Below are positions 51,104 through 59,076 of a stretch of DNA of 64,000 bases, piece by piece. Origin of the DNA: Rhizobium sp. Q54 (lineage in GTDB: Bacteria; Pseudomonadota; Alphaproteobacteria; UBA2966; CAIVPW01); the NCBI GenBank assembly GCA_945947575.1, contig CAMEYM010000015.1, forward strand, positions 1-64,000. Reading direction: 5' to 3'. How positions within the stretch are numbered: the stretch's first letter is position 1; the number at the start of each line of letters is the position of its first letter. Position numbers and translations under genes: made by a program. Below the pieces are notes generated by a model that was not told the origin of the DNA, made no database searches, and was given only the letters and a program-made list of their open reading frames with translations.

Positions 51104-52036
51104 CTAGGCCGCCACGTCGGTGCGAGCGCTGGTCGGGAACAATCCGCGCGGCCGCACCACCAGGACCACCGCCATGGCGAAATAGATCAGCATCGACGAC
51201 AGGGCTGGACCGACTGCATCGGCGACGGGTCCAGCAAAGGCGAAGCGCAGTGCGCCCGGAAGGTACGCGCGACCGAGGGTGTCGAGCACGCCGATCAGAA
51301 GGGCCGCGACCAACGCGCCGCGGATCGAGCCGATGCCGCCGATCACGACGACGACGAAGGCGAGCAGGAGCACTTCTTCGCCCATGCCGACGCGCACCGT
51401 CAGCAGCGGGGCGGCGAGGATGCCAGCGAGGCCCGACAGCCCCGCTCCGAGGGCGAACACCGCCAAGAACAGAAGGCGGCTGTTGACGCCGAGCGCCTCG
51501 GCCATGTTGCGGTTTGCCGCGGCGGCGCGCAGCAGCATGCCGGCGCGCGTGCGCGCCACCAGCCAATACATGCCTCCAGCGGCCGCGATGCCGGCGACCA
51601 GCACGGCGAGCCGATAGCTCGGGTAGACGACGCCGGGTAGCAGCGTCACTTGGCCCGACAGCCACGCGGGCGGCGCCAGCGACAGGCCGGCCGGTCCGAA
51701 CACGAGGCGCGCGCCTTCGTTGAAGAAGAGGATCAGGCCGAAGGTGCCGAGCACCTGCTCGAGGTGCGGGCGGTCGTACAAGCCGCGGATGGCGACGCGC
51801 TCGAGCACGATGCCGACGATCACGGTCGCCAGTAGCGCCGCGAGCGCGCCGAGCAGGAACGAGCCGGTCCAGCCCGTGAACGTCACCGCGAAGTAGGCGC
51901 CCAGCATGTACAGCGAGCCATGGGCAAGGTTGACGATGCCCATGATGCCGAAAACGAGGGTCAGCCCCGCCGACAGGAGGAACAGCAGCACGCCGAGCTG
52001 GAGTCCGTTGAGCGCCTGCTCCAGAAACAGGGTCAT
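51104..52036 (-). CDS. livH: Branched-chain amino acid ABC transporter permease LivH
   Basis: This is the other permease of the importer. It has about eight membrane segments, with LNGLQLGVLLFLLSAGLTLVFGIMGIVNLAHGSLYMLGAY near the start and ADGLxRAxG-like ATPase-contact sequence replaced by MAEALGVNSRLL. LAFVVVVIGGIGSIRGALVAALLIG near the C-terminus is characteristic. At 310 residues it is full length. It follows the substrate-binding protein gene by 21 bases. Confidence 0.93.
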   Translation of the reverse strand: MTLFLEQALNGLQLGVLLFLLSAGLTLVFGIMGIVNLAHGSLYMLGAYFAVTFTGWTGSFLLGALAALLATVIVGIVLERVAIRGLYDRPHLEQVLGTFGLILFFNEGARLVFGPAGLSLAPPAWLSGQVTLLPGVVYPSYRLAVLVAGIAAAGGMYWLVARTRAGMLLRAAAANRNMAEALGVNSRLLFLAVFALGAGLSGLAGILAAPLLTVRVGMGEEVLLLAFVVVVIGGIGSIRGALVAALLIGVLDTLGRAYLPGALRFAFAGPVADAVGPALSSMLIYFAMAVVLVVRPRGLFPTSARTDVAA

Positions 52037-52057
52037 GTCGCCTGCCCCGGCGAGGCG

Positions 52058-53260
52058 CTAGCGGGCCGCTTGCTGCGCTATCGGGCAGTCGCCGACGTAG
52101 GGATCGGCGTGGGCGGCGAAGATGCGTTCGCCGAGCTTGAGAGAGTAGGCGCCGTCGGAGGCGCGTACGACCTCGAACAGGTGGAAGTCCTGCACGGGGT
52201 AATGGTTGCGGCCGAAGCGGAAGGTGCCGCGCACCGACTCGAAGTTGGCACGCTCCAGAGCCGCGCGCAGGGCGTCGCGGTCCTCGAGGTTGCCGCGCGT
52301 CGCATCGACCGCGCTCTTGATGAGCATTGCCGAGTCATAGGACTGGGCCGCGTAGAACGACGGCGTGCGACCGTACTTGGCTCGGAAACCATCGACGAAA
52401 CGCTTGTTGGCGGCAACGGGCAGATCGGCGCCCCAATGCTGGGTGAGCTGGGATCCGGCGACCAGTTCGCCGATCTGGCCCAAGTTGAGCGCATCGATGC
52501 TGAACGTCGAGTAGAGCGGGATCTGGCCGAGCAATCCGGCTTGCGCGTACTGCTTGAAGAACTGCGTGCCGTAGTTGCCGGGGAAGAAGAACCACACGGC
52601 GCTGGGATTGGCGGCGCGGATCTTGGCGAGCTCTGCGGCAAAGTCGAGCTGATCCGGCCACTGGGTGTATTCCTCGGCGGCGATGGTGCCCTTGAAGGTG
52701 CGCTTGAAGCCCGCCGCCATGTTGCGCCCCGCCGCATAGTTCGGCGCCAGCACGTAGACGTTGGTGAGGTTGCGGCGGTTCATCACCTCGGCCATCGCCA
52801 TCGGCGTCTGGTCGTTCTGCCACGAGGTCGAGAAGAAGTTCGGCGTGCACTGGACGCCGGCGAGCTCGGAGGGGCCGGCGTTGGCGCTGATGACGAACGC
52901 GCCGCCGTCGATGCCGGCGCGGTAGCTGGCCAGCAGCACGTTCGACCAGATGTAGCCGGTGACGAAGTGCACGCCATCGCGCTGCACGAGGCGCTCGGTC
53001 TTCTGCAGGCCGGTGTCGGGGTTCTGGCCGTCGTCCTCGTAGACGACGGTGACCGGGCGGCCGCCCATTTCGCGGCCGATGTGGTCGAGGGCGAGCTCGA
53101 ACGCGTCGCGCATGTCGGCGCCGATCGCGGCCGAGCCACCGGTGAGTGTGGTGACGAAGCCGATGCGTACGCCTTCGCCGCGCTCTCGCGTCAGGTTGAA
53201 GACGAGGGCCGCCAATATGACGGCGAGCACGGCGAGGCCGGCCAGCGCGCGAACGTTCAT
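52058..53260 (-). CDS. Liv-type substrate-binding protein, possibly membrane-anchored
   Basis: This is a type I periplasmic binding protein of the LivJ/amide-binding class. Features are VRIGFVTTLTGGSAAIGADMRDAFELALDHI, VTVVYEDDGQNPDTGLQKTERLV, NVYVLAPNYAAGRNMAAGFKRTF and YAAQSYDSAMLIKSAV. The N-terminal hydrophobic segment (LAGLAVLAVILAALVFNL) is followed by TRERGEG and has no AxA cleavage site or lipobox, so it may stay as an anchor. It is first of the operon, which lacks duplicates. The ligand (amino acid, urea or amide) is not determined by sequence. Confidence 0.9.
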   Translation of the reverse strand: MNVRALAGLAVLAVILAALVFNLTRERGEGVRIGFVTTLTGGSAAIGADMRDAFELALDHIGREMGGRPVTVVYEDDGQNPDTGLQKTERLVQRDGVHFVTGYIWSNVLLASYRAGIDGGAFVISANAGPSELAGVQCTPNFFSTSWQNDQTPMAMAEVMNRRNLTNVYVLAPNYAAGRNMAAGFKRTFKGTIAAEEYTQWPDQLDFAAELAKIRAANPSAVWFFFPGNYGTQFFKQYAQAGLLGQIPLYSTFSIDALNLGQIGELVAGSQLTQHWGADLPVAANKRFVDGFRAKYGRTPSFYAAQSYDSAMLIKSAVDATRGNLEDRDALRAALERANFESVRGTFRFGRNHYPVQDFHLFEVVRASDGAYSLKLGERIFAAHADPYVGDCPIAQQAAR

Positions 53261-53373
53261 GGGGTCTGTGCTCCCTGGGAAGGGTGCGGATAGTATCTCA
53301 AGGATCGCGCGGCCGCACCGCGCGCCGTGTCGCGGTCCTGTGATAGAAAACTGGGCCCCCGGAGGATCGAGAT

Positions 53374-53952
53374 ATGCATATGCGTGCGTGGCCCAGCGTC
53401 CTCGGTGTGGCGGTGGCGATTGGCTTAGCGGCGGCCGCGATGGCGCAGCAGGCGCCGAGCCCGAAGCGCCCCGTGGCCGAGCGGGCCAACCCCGACGACA
53501 AGGTCGGCACCATGACGGCGCGCTTCATCGACGGCGGCTGGGACGGCATCACCATCCCGGCCCACCAGGTGTGCAAGAAGTTCGGTGGCAGCGGCACGAC
53601 GCCGCGCCTCGCCCTCGACGGCTATCACACCGGCACCCAGGTGATTCTGCTCGCCTTCAACGACGACACCTTCGAGCCGATGAACAACGGCGGCCACGGC
53701 ATCGTCGGCTTCCGCATCAACGGCAAGTACGCCAGCACCGGCACGATGGCGGGCGAGGTCAACATCATCAGCCAGGGCAACTTCATCGTCGCCGACAACC
53801 GTGGCGGCGAAGTTCCGGGCTACCTGCCGCCCTGCTCGGGCGGCCGCGGCAACGTGTACTCGGTCACGGTGATGGCGGTGACTTGGGCCGACACCAACCC
53901 GCCCAGCTACCGGGTGCTCAACCAGACGCGGGTCGAGCTCGGGCGGTACTAG
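53374..53952 (+). CDS. Exported PEBP-like protein (YbhB/YbcL type suspected)
   Basis: This is a 192-residue protein with a cleavable signal (VLGVAVAIGLAAAAMAQQ). The mature domain has IPAHQVCKKFGGSGTTPRLALDG, VILLAFNDDTFEPMNNGGHGIVGFRI and YLPPCSGGRGNVYSVTVMAV. The order (Cys, Gly-Gly, Pro-x-Leu, then Asp-Asp and Gly-His-Gly) recalls the phosphatidylethanolamine-binding-protein fold of YbhB/YbcL. The family call is tentative. It ends in a CTAG shared with the convergent amidohydrolase. Confidence 0.68.
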   Translation: MHMRAWPSVLGVAVAIGLAAAAMAQQAPSPKRPVAERANPDDKVGTMTARFIDGGWDGITIPAHQVCKKFGGSGTTPRLALDGYHTGTQVILLAFNDDTFEPMNNGGHGIVGFRINGKYASTGTMAGEVNIISQGNFIVADNRGGEVPGYLPPCSGGRGNVYSVTVMAVTWADTNPPSYRVLNQTRVELGRY

Positions 53953-55334
53953 CGCGCAGCCGCGATCAGGGCGGCGGGGTCGAACACCACTCCGGCGCGC
54001 ACGACGCGCCAGATTTGCGTGGTGTTACGGATGTCGGCGAGCGGGTCGGCGTCGAGCAGCAATAGGTCGGCGGCCTTGCCGGGTGCGATGACGCCGATGT
54101 CGTCATTGCGCAGGAGCAGGGCGCCGCTGTGGGTGGCGGCGACGATCGTCTCCATGGCCGTGAGGCCGGCTTGCACCATCAGCTCGAGCTCGCGATGCAG
54201 GCCGGGGCCGTGCAGGGTGCCGATGTTGCCGGCGTCCGAGCCGGCGGCGATGCGCACGCCCGCGTCGCGCAGGCGGCGCAAGTTGGCGGCGCTCTCGGGA
54301 TCGAGGGGCGGCACCGGCGCGAGGAAGACGCCGCGCGGACGGACGGGTAGCTGGGCGAGCTGCAGGATGCTCTCGATCGCGGCGGGGTCGCCGGTGCGGT
54401 TCTCCATCGTGGTCGGGCGGAAGGCGAGGCCAAGGGCACGGGCATAGCCTTCGACGACGGCAAAGGTCGGCGTATAGACGACGCCTTGGGCCTGCAGCTG
54501 GAAGACGAAGGGCGCGTCAACGACGACGTCATCGACGCCATGCACGAGAACGTCGGCGCCGGCCTCGACTGCAGCGCGCGCGAGGCGCAAGTCCGTGGCG
54601 TGCACCGCGACGCGCAGGCCGGCGGCGTGGGCCTCATCGATGACGGCGCGGATCCACGCCATCTGTGGCGAGAGATCGGGACCGGCGCGCACGAACCAGA
54701 TCTTGATGAGGTCGGGGCGTTGCGCCGCCAATCGCCGCACTTCGGCGCGCGCTTGCGCGGGGGTGGCGATCTGGATCATGGGCGGGTCGGCGACCGCGAT
54801 CTCGGGCGGCAGGTAGGGCGTGAGCAGCGGACCTGAGACAGCGACGCGCGGCGCTGCGGGCGTGCGCGCGGCAAGGTCTCGGACGTCGAATGTCCACGTC
54901 GGGCCGCCGAAATCCACGACCGTGGTGATTCCACTTGCGAGGGTACGCGCGAGCGTGGCGGGGATTGCCGCACGCACCGCCGCGACCTCGTCGGCGTAGG
55001 AGCGGATGGCACGCAGGTCGATGACGTCGGGCCGCGCGAAGGCGCCGCCCGACTGGAAGAAGTGCATGTGCGAGTCGATGAGCCCCGGCAGCAGCCACTT
55101 GCCGCGCACGTCGAGGCGCGTCGCGTCGGCCGGGACCGGAACTACGGCGGAGGGACCCACGGCCACGATGCGGTCGCCGTCGATGACTACAGTCGCGTTG
55201 GCGAGAGGAGGCGCGCCGGTACCATCGAGGACAGTGGCGCCCAAGAAGGCGATAGGTGCGGCGCCGGCGGTGGAACCGAGCAGCAGGCCGAGCGCGGCCG
55301 CGAAAAGACAAAGCCGCCGGCGTGCAGAACGCAC
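53949..55334 (-). CDS. Exported amidohydrolase (imidazolonepropionase-like)
   Basis: This is a 461-residue metal-dependent amidohydrolase with an N-terminal signal (LCLFAAALGLLLGSTAGAA). The metal site is DSHMHFF (HxH), a likely carbamylated Lys is in LIKIWFVRAG, and further ligands are VAVHATD, VLVHGVDD and AAGSDAGNIG (Asp). The fold closes with GVIAPGKAADLLLLDADPL. Such enzymes cleave small amides, dipeptides or lactones. The substrate is unknown and the site of action is probably the periplasm. It is transcribed alone. Confidence 0.88.
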   Translation of the reverse strand: MRSARRRLCLFAAALGLLLGSTAGAAPIAFLGATVLDGTGAPPLANATVVIDGDRIVAVGPSAVVPVPADATRLDVRGKWLLPGLIDSHMHFFQSGGAFARPDVIDLRAIRSYADEVAAVRAAIPATLARTLASGITTVVDFGGPTWTFDVRDLAARTPAAPRVAVSGPLLTPYLPPEIAVADPPMIQIATPAQARAEVRRLAAQRPDLIKIWFVRAGPDLSPQMAWIRAVIDEAHAAGLRVAVHATDLRLARAAVEAGADVLVHGVDDVVVDAPFVFQLQAQGVVYTPTFAVVEGYARALGLAFRPTTMENRTGDPAAIESILQLAQLPVRPRGVFLAPVPPLDPESAANLRRLRDAGVRIAAGSDAGNIGTLHGPGLHRELELMVQAGLTAMETIVAATHSGALLLRNDDIGVIAPGKAADLLLLDADPLADIRNTTQIWRVVRAGVVFDPAALIAAAR

Positions 55335-55383
55335 GCCAGCGGCTGAGCTCAGGCGCCTGCGCGAAGCGCGCGGCGCGAGGAAC

Positions 55384-55533
55384 CTAGTGGTGGCCGTGGC
55401 CGCTGTGGCTTTGGGTCGGGTTGCCCATCACCGCGTCGCGCTTGGCCATCCAGCCCTTGAAGATGAACATCAGGCCGCCGAGGACCACGAGAGTCCCCGC
55501 CATGAACGCCCACAGAATGAAAACTTCCGGCAT
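55384..55533 (-). CDS. 49-residue membrane protein with a His-rich tail
   Basis: A short reading frame has a fitting ribosome site (TAGGA, three bases before the ATG). It codes for one hydrophobic segment (residues 4-28, VFILWAFMAGTLVVLGGLMFIF), a basic turn (KGWMAKRD) and a His-rich tail (SHSGHGHH) that could bind metal. It resembles small accessory subunits of respiratory or copper-handling systems in layout only. No oxidase gene is near. It is co-directional with the amidohydrolase 50 bases further on. Confidence 0.6.
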   Translation of the reverse strand: MPEVFILWAFMAGTLVVLGGLMFIFKGWMAKRDAVMGNPTQSHSGHGHH

Positions 55534-55665
55534 GTCCTACCCCTTGTTTGACTCTCCGGGGTCGCCCCCGCGCGGCGCCCAGCGGCAGCCAGCGGCCATA
55601 CAATCGTTCAAGAAGGCGCCGAAATCAACCGGCCGTGAGAACTTGTTTTCGGCCGCGCGACGGCC

Positions 55666-56301
55666 CTAGCAGGGGTACTTCTGCGCCATGGCCGTGAGAA
55701 CCAAGCTGGCCGAGGTGTGGATCTGCAACTGGTCGAGGTGCTCGCCCAGGTACTTGAGCACGTTCAGCCGCCACTCGGCCAAGGTGCTGGCTTCGGGGAG
55801 GCACACGAACTTCGACGGGATGCTCTGCCAATCGACGAGGGTCTGGTGGGCGTCGAGCACCGCGAACAGGATCGGCTCGCACAACGCGAAATTGGTGCAC
55901 TGGGTGGCGAGATCGACCCCGTCGCGGGGTGCAAAGAGTGATGTGGTCGTCGCGATCCCGGTGCCACAGCGATAGGCGACTTGCATCGCGTCGAGAGTGA
56001 GGCTGCCCGCGCTCGCCGGCAGGCGATCGGGGCGCGCGCTCAACGCATTTGCCACCGTGCGCCAAACGGCAGCCGGATCCTGCGGCTGGACGGCGCAGAC
56101 TCGCGGGCGGACGTTGCTCCAGACGTGCAATGTGTCGTAGGCATCGACGAGGGCGCGCATGTACAGCTCGCACAATGTGGCATTCGCGCAGTTCTGCAGA
56201 AGGTCCGCGCCCGAGTAGCCACGCGGCAGGGCGGCGCTATCACGCGGGGCAATGGTGGCAGCCGCAGCCACCAGGGCGGCGGCAAACAGAAGCGCTCGCA
56301 T
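55666..56301 (-). CDS. Exported protein with two Rap1a/Tai-like domains
   Basis: This is a 211-residue protein with a cleavable signal (MRALLFAAALVAAAATIAP). It contains two similar halves of the Rap1a/Tai type. In the first, LLQNCANATLCELYMRALVDAYDTLHVW is followed by CAVQ and ends AYRC. In the second, LATQCTNFALCEPILFAVLDAHQTLVDW is followed by FVCLPE and ends KYPC. The Cys residues fit two disulfides per half. Rap1a and Tai proteins neutralise periplasmic effectors in type VI systems. No effector or secretion gene is seen in this window. ATG 56301 is the likely start. Confidence 0.78.
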   Translation of the reverse strand: MRALLFAAALVAAAATIAPRDSAALPRGYSGADLLQNCANATLCELYMRALVDAYDTLHVWSNVRPRVCAVQPQDPAAVWRTVANALSARPDRLPASAGSLTLDAMQVAYRCGTGIATTTSLFAPRDGVDLATQCTNFALCEPILFAVLDAHQTLVDWQSIPSKFVCLPEASTLAEWRLNVLKYLGEHLDQLQIHTSASLVLTAMAQKYPC

Positions 56302-56387
56302 TTCGGTGTCGATCTCCCGGGAGCACCCTAGCGGGTCGGTCCGGGCGCTGCAACAATAGGGCAGGAACGAGTCCGCGAGGAGTTTCG

Positions 56388-57896
56388 ATGGGCCAGATCG
56401 TGATCCGGCCGGCGGCGGAGCTCGGCACCAAGTCGCGCCAAACGCGCAGCCATTTCCAGAACACGCTGCGGCGCAACATTGGGTTCGCGCTGAAGCGCGC
56501 CGGCGCGTCGTGCCGATTGGAACAGGACTTCGGCCGCGTTTACCTCGAGACCGACGCGCCCGCCGTGGCGACCCGCGTGCTGACGCGCGTGTTCGGTATC
56601 GGCAACTTCTCCGTCGTCGAAGCGGACTGCGCGCCAAACCTCGATGCCATTGTCGCGGCAGCGACGGCGACGTTCGGCCCGCGCATCGGCGGCCACCGTT
56701 TCGCCGTGCGGGCCAAGCGAGTCCGTGCCTTCGACCTATCGACCCAGACCATCAACGAGCGTGTCGGCGAAGCACTGCACCATGCGGGCGGCATCGTCGA
56801 CCTCGGTCATCCCGAGATCACCGTGGGCGTCGAAGTGTCGCCCGAGGGGTGCAAGCTGTTTGCCGACCGGCTGCCTGGCGCGCAAGGACTGCCGGTGGGA
56901 GTGGGGGGCCACGTCATCGCGCTGCTCTCCGGCGGCTTCGACTCGGCGGTCGCGGCATGGCGGCTGATGCGGCGCGGCGTGCGCGTCGATTACGTGTTCT
57001 GCAACCTGGGCGGCGGCGCCTACGAGCGCATGGTGCTGCACGTCGCGAAGGCGCTGCACGACACATGGGGCCACGGGCACCTGGCGCGCCTGCACGTGGT
57101 TGAGTTCGCCGAGCCACTCAATGCGCTGCAGGCGACGGTACCCAAGCAGTTCTGGCAGGTGGTGCTGAAGCGGCAGATGTATCGCGCCGGGTCTGCTATC
57201 GCGGCGGCGGAGGGCGCGAGCGCCATCGTCACCGGCGAGTCGCTCGGCCAGGTTTCGTCGCAGACCCTGGCCAACCTGTGCGCCATCGAACCGGCCGCGA
57301 CGTTGCCCGTGCTGCGCCCCTTGATCGGGTTCGACAAACAGGAGGTCATCGATGAGGCGCAGCGCATCGGCACTGCGCCGTTGTCGCGGCGCATCAAGGA
57401 GTACTGCGACATCGTTCCGAGCGATCCGGTCACCGCGACCACGCGGGCGCGCATCGACGCTGCGGAGATCAATCTCGATGGCGGGGTGCTCGCCGCCGCC
57501 GTTGCCGCGCGGCGCGAGATCGCGCTGCACCACCTGAAGCCCGCCGACTTGCGCGCGCCCTACCTTTTCACCGAGCGTATTCCCGGCGACGCCGCGATCA
57601 TCGACTGCCAGCCAGAGTCCGGCTTCGGCCGCTGGCATGTGCCGGGCGCGGCGCACTGGGACCCGGCCGCGTTGCTCGATCATCTCGGCGAGTTGAGCAA
57701 GGACCGCACCTACGTCGTCTACTGCGCCCACGGGGTGCAGTCGGCGGGCGTGGTCGAGATGATGCAGCAGGCCGGCTTCGAGGCGTACGCCTTCCAAGGG
57801 GGGGGTCGCGGAGTTGCGCCGCCACCTGGCGGACGCCGCAGCCTAGCCAAGGCCCTTGGCACAAAGGGTAGTATCCCTAACCTATTCCTGCACTAG
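56388..57896 (+). CDS. thiI: ThiI tRNA 4-thiouridine synthase with a frameshifted C-terminus
   Basis: ThiI makes 4-thiouridine in tRNA and supplies sulfur for thiamine. It has a ferredoxin-like/THUMP N-terminus, then the PP-loop LLSGGFDSAVA (about residue 180) and a rhodanese domain with the sulfur-carrying Cys 446 in YCAHGVQS. After GFEAYAFQGG the reading frame changes in a run of eight G (57798-57805). The read frame continues with a Pro- and Arg-rich tail to 57896. With seven G the frame would read VAELRRHLADAAA and stop at TAG 57844-57846, which looks like a normal ThiI end. So the run is either a sequencing error or a real slippage site. Confidence 0.88.
   Translation: MGQIVIRPAAELGTKSRQTRSHFQNTLRRNIGFALKRAGASCRLEQDFGRVYLETDAPAVATRVLTRVFGIGNFSVVEADCAPNLDAIVAAATATFGPRIGGHRFAVRAKRVRAFDLSTQTINERVGEALHHAGGIVDLGHPEITVGVEVSPEGCKLFADRLPGAQGLPVGVGGHVIALLSGGFDSAVAAWRLMRRGVRVDYVFCNLGGGAYERMVLHVAKALHDTWGHGHLARLHVVEFAEPLNALQATVPKQFWQVVLKRQMYRAGSAIAAAEGASAIVTGESLGQVSSQTLANLCAIEPAATLPVLRPLIGFDKQEVIDEAQRIGTAPLSRRIKEYCDIVPSDPVTATTRARIDAAEINLDGGVLAAAVAARREIALHHLKPADLRAPYLFTERIPGDAAIIDCQPESGFGRWHVPGAAHWDPAALLDHLGELSKDRTYVVYCAHGVQSAGVVEMMQQAGFEAYAFQGGGRGVAPPPGGRRSLAKALGTKGSIPNLFLH
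57798..57805. repeat. G8 homopolymer causing a frame change in thiI
   Basis: Eight G residues lie near the end of thiI. Removing one G restores a conserved-looking C-terminus ending at 57846. Only the last residues are affected, after all catalytic motifs. Confidence 0.75.
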
Positions 57897-57919
57897 AATG
57901 TGGGGACGAGGTTCCCGCC

Positions 57920-58387
57920 ATGTGTAGGCTCGCCTTCGTTCTGGTGCTTGGCTTTTCGACGCTTGCGCTTGCCCAAGAGGCGCGGCCCCCAGACGCTCGG
58001 TCCAAAGTGATCGACGGGCATACTCTTGAGATCGACGGAGCGCTGGTGCGCGTGTTCGGCATCGAGGCGCCCGAGCGCGACGAAACCTGTCGGGTGCCGC
58101 AAGGGCGCTGGTCGTGTGGCGAGTTCTCCCGCGCCGCTCTCCACGACCTCATCCGCAACAAGGCTGTGACCTGCACGCCGGTAGACTCCGGTCGCTACAT
58201 GGGCATCACCGTGGCTCGCTGCACGGTCGGCGGCCGCGACATCGGTGCGGCCATGGTGTCGGGCGGCTGGGCGCTCGCCCAGCACGGCGCCTCACCGGAT
58301 TACGTGCCGCTTGAGACGCGGGCGCGCACCACCGGCGCGGGAGTGTGGCGCGGCGAGTTGACCGGTTTCGGCTACGCGGATCGCTAG
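57920..58387 (+). CDS. Exported staphylococcal-nuclease-like protein
   Basis: This is a 155-residue protein with a signal peptide (MCRLAFVLVLGFSTLALAQ) and an SNase-like fold: KVIDGHTLEIDGALVRVFGIEAPERDE (Arg and Glu of the active site present), WSCGEFSRAALHDLI, CTPVDSGRYMGITVARC and MVSGGWALAQ. The metal-binding Asp of the usual DGDT is His here (DGHT). Two to three Cys pairs suggest disulfides. It probably degrades nucleic acid in the periplasm or is a relic. The stop shares a CTAG with pncA. Spacing from thiI is short. Confidence 0.82.
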   Translation: MCRLAFVLVLGFSTLALAQEARPPDARSKVIDGHTLEIDGALVRVFGIEAPERDETCRVPQGRWSCGEFSRAALHDLIRNKAVTCTPVDSGRYMGITVARCTVGGRDIGAAMVSGGWALAQHGASPDYVPLETRARTTGAGVWRGELTGFGYADR

Positions 58388-59025
58388 GACTCGAGCCGCG
58401 CCGACTCCACCAGGCTAACTCCTGCCGCCGTCATCTCTGTGCGCGCGGCGGCCGCCGATCCGTTGAGATCGATCGCGCGCGTTGCGTCCTCGATCACCGT
58501 GGCGGTGAACCCCTCGCGGAGCGCGTCGAGCGCCGACCACTTCACGCAAAAGTCGAACGCCAGTCCGCACAGGTAGACGTGGTGGAAGCCACGGTCGCGC
58601 AAGTAGCCGGTGAGGCCGGTGCGCGTGCGCTGGTCGTTCTCATAGAACGCGGAGTAGGAGTCGATGCCGGGCCGGAACCCCTTGCGCACGATCATCTCGG
58701 CACGCGCGCGATCGAGATCGCGGTGGAACTCGGCGCCGGGGGTGCCTTGCACGCAATGGTCCGGCCACAGCACCTGCGCGCCGTAGGGGAGCGCCGTGGT
58801 CTCGAACGGCTGCCTGCCCTGGTGGGCGGAGGCAAACGACGCGTGCCGCGGCGAATGCCAGTCCTGGGTGAAGACGACGTGGGCGAACTGGCCCGCCAGG
58901 CGGTTGACGAGAGGGACGATGCGGTCGCCGTCAGGCACGGGCAAGGCGCCACCCGGACAAAAGTCGTTCTGGACATCGACGACGAGCAGCACATCCTGCT
59001 CGCTAGTGCGAAAGGAAATCGGCAT
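58384..59025 (-). CDS. pncA: Nicotinamidase (PncA family)
   Basis: This enzyme hydrolyses nicotinamide to nicotinate for NAD recycling. The catalytic Asp is in VVDVQNDFCPGGAL, metal ligands are in TQDWHSPRHASF, and the catalytic Cys is in CGLAFDFCVKWSALDA. The Lys is probably in VRKGFRPGIDSYSAF. Length from ATG 59025 is 213 residues; an upstream in-frame ATG at 59055 adds ten. The family (isochorismatase-like) is clear. It lies between the convergent nuclease gene and the co-directional pentapeptide-repeat gene, 51 bases further upstream. Confidence 0.92.
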   Translation of the reverse strand: MPISFRTSEQDVLLVVDVQNDFCPGGALPVPDGDRIVPLVNRLAGQFAHVVFTQDWHSPRHASFASAHQGRQPFETTALPYGAQVLWPDHCVQGTPGAEFHRDLDRARAEMIVRKGFRPGIDSYSAFYENDQRTRTGLTGYLRDRGFHHVYLCGLAFDFCVKWSALDALREGFTATVIEDATRAIDLNGSAAAARTEMTAAGVSLVESARLES

Positions 59026-59076
59026 GAGCCGGGATGCTAGCGCATCCCGCCACACGTGCGAGTCCCTCTCGCGCCC

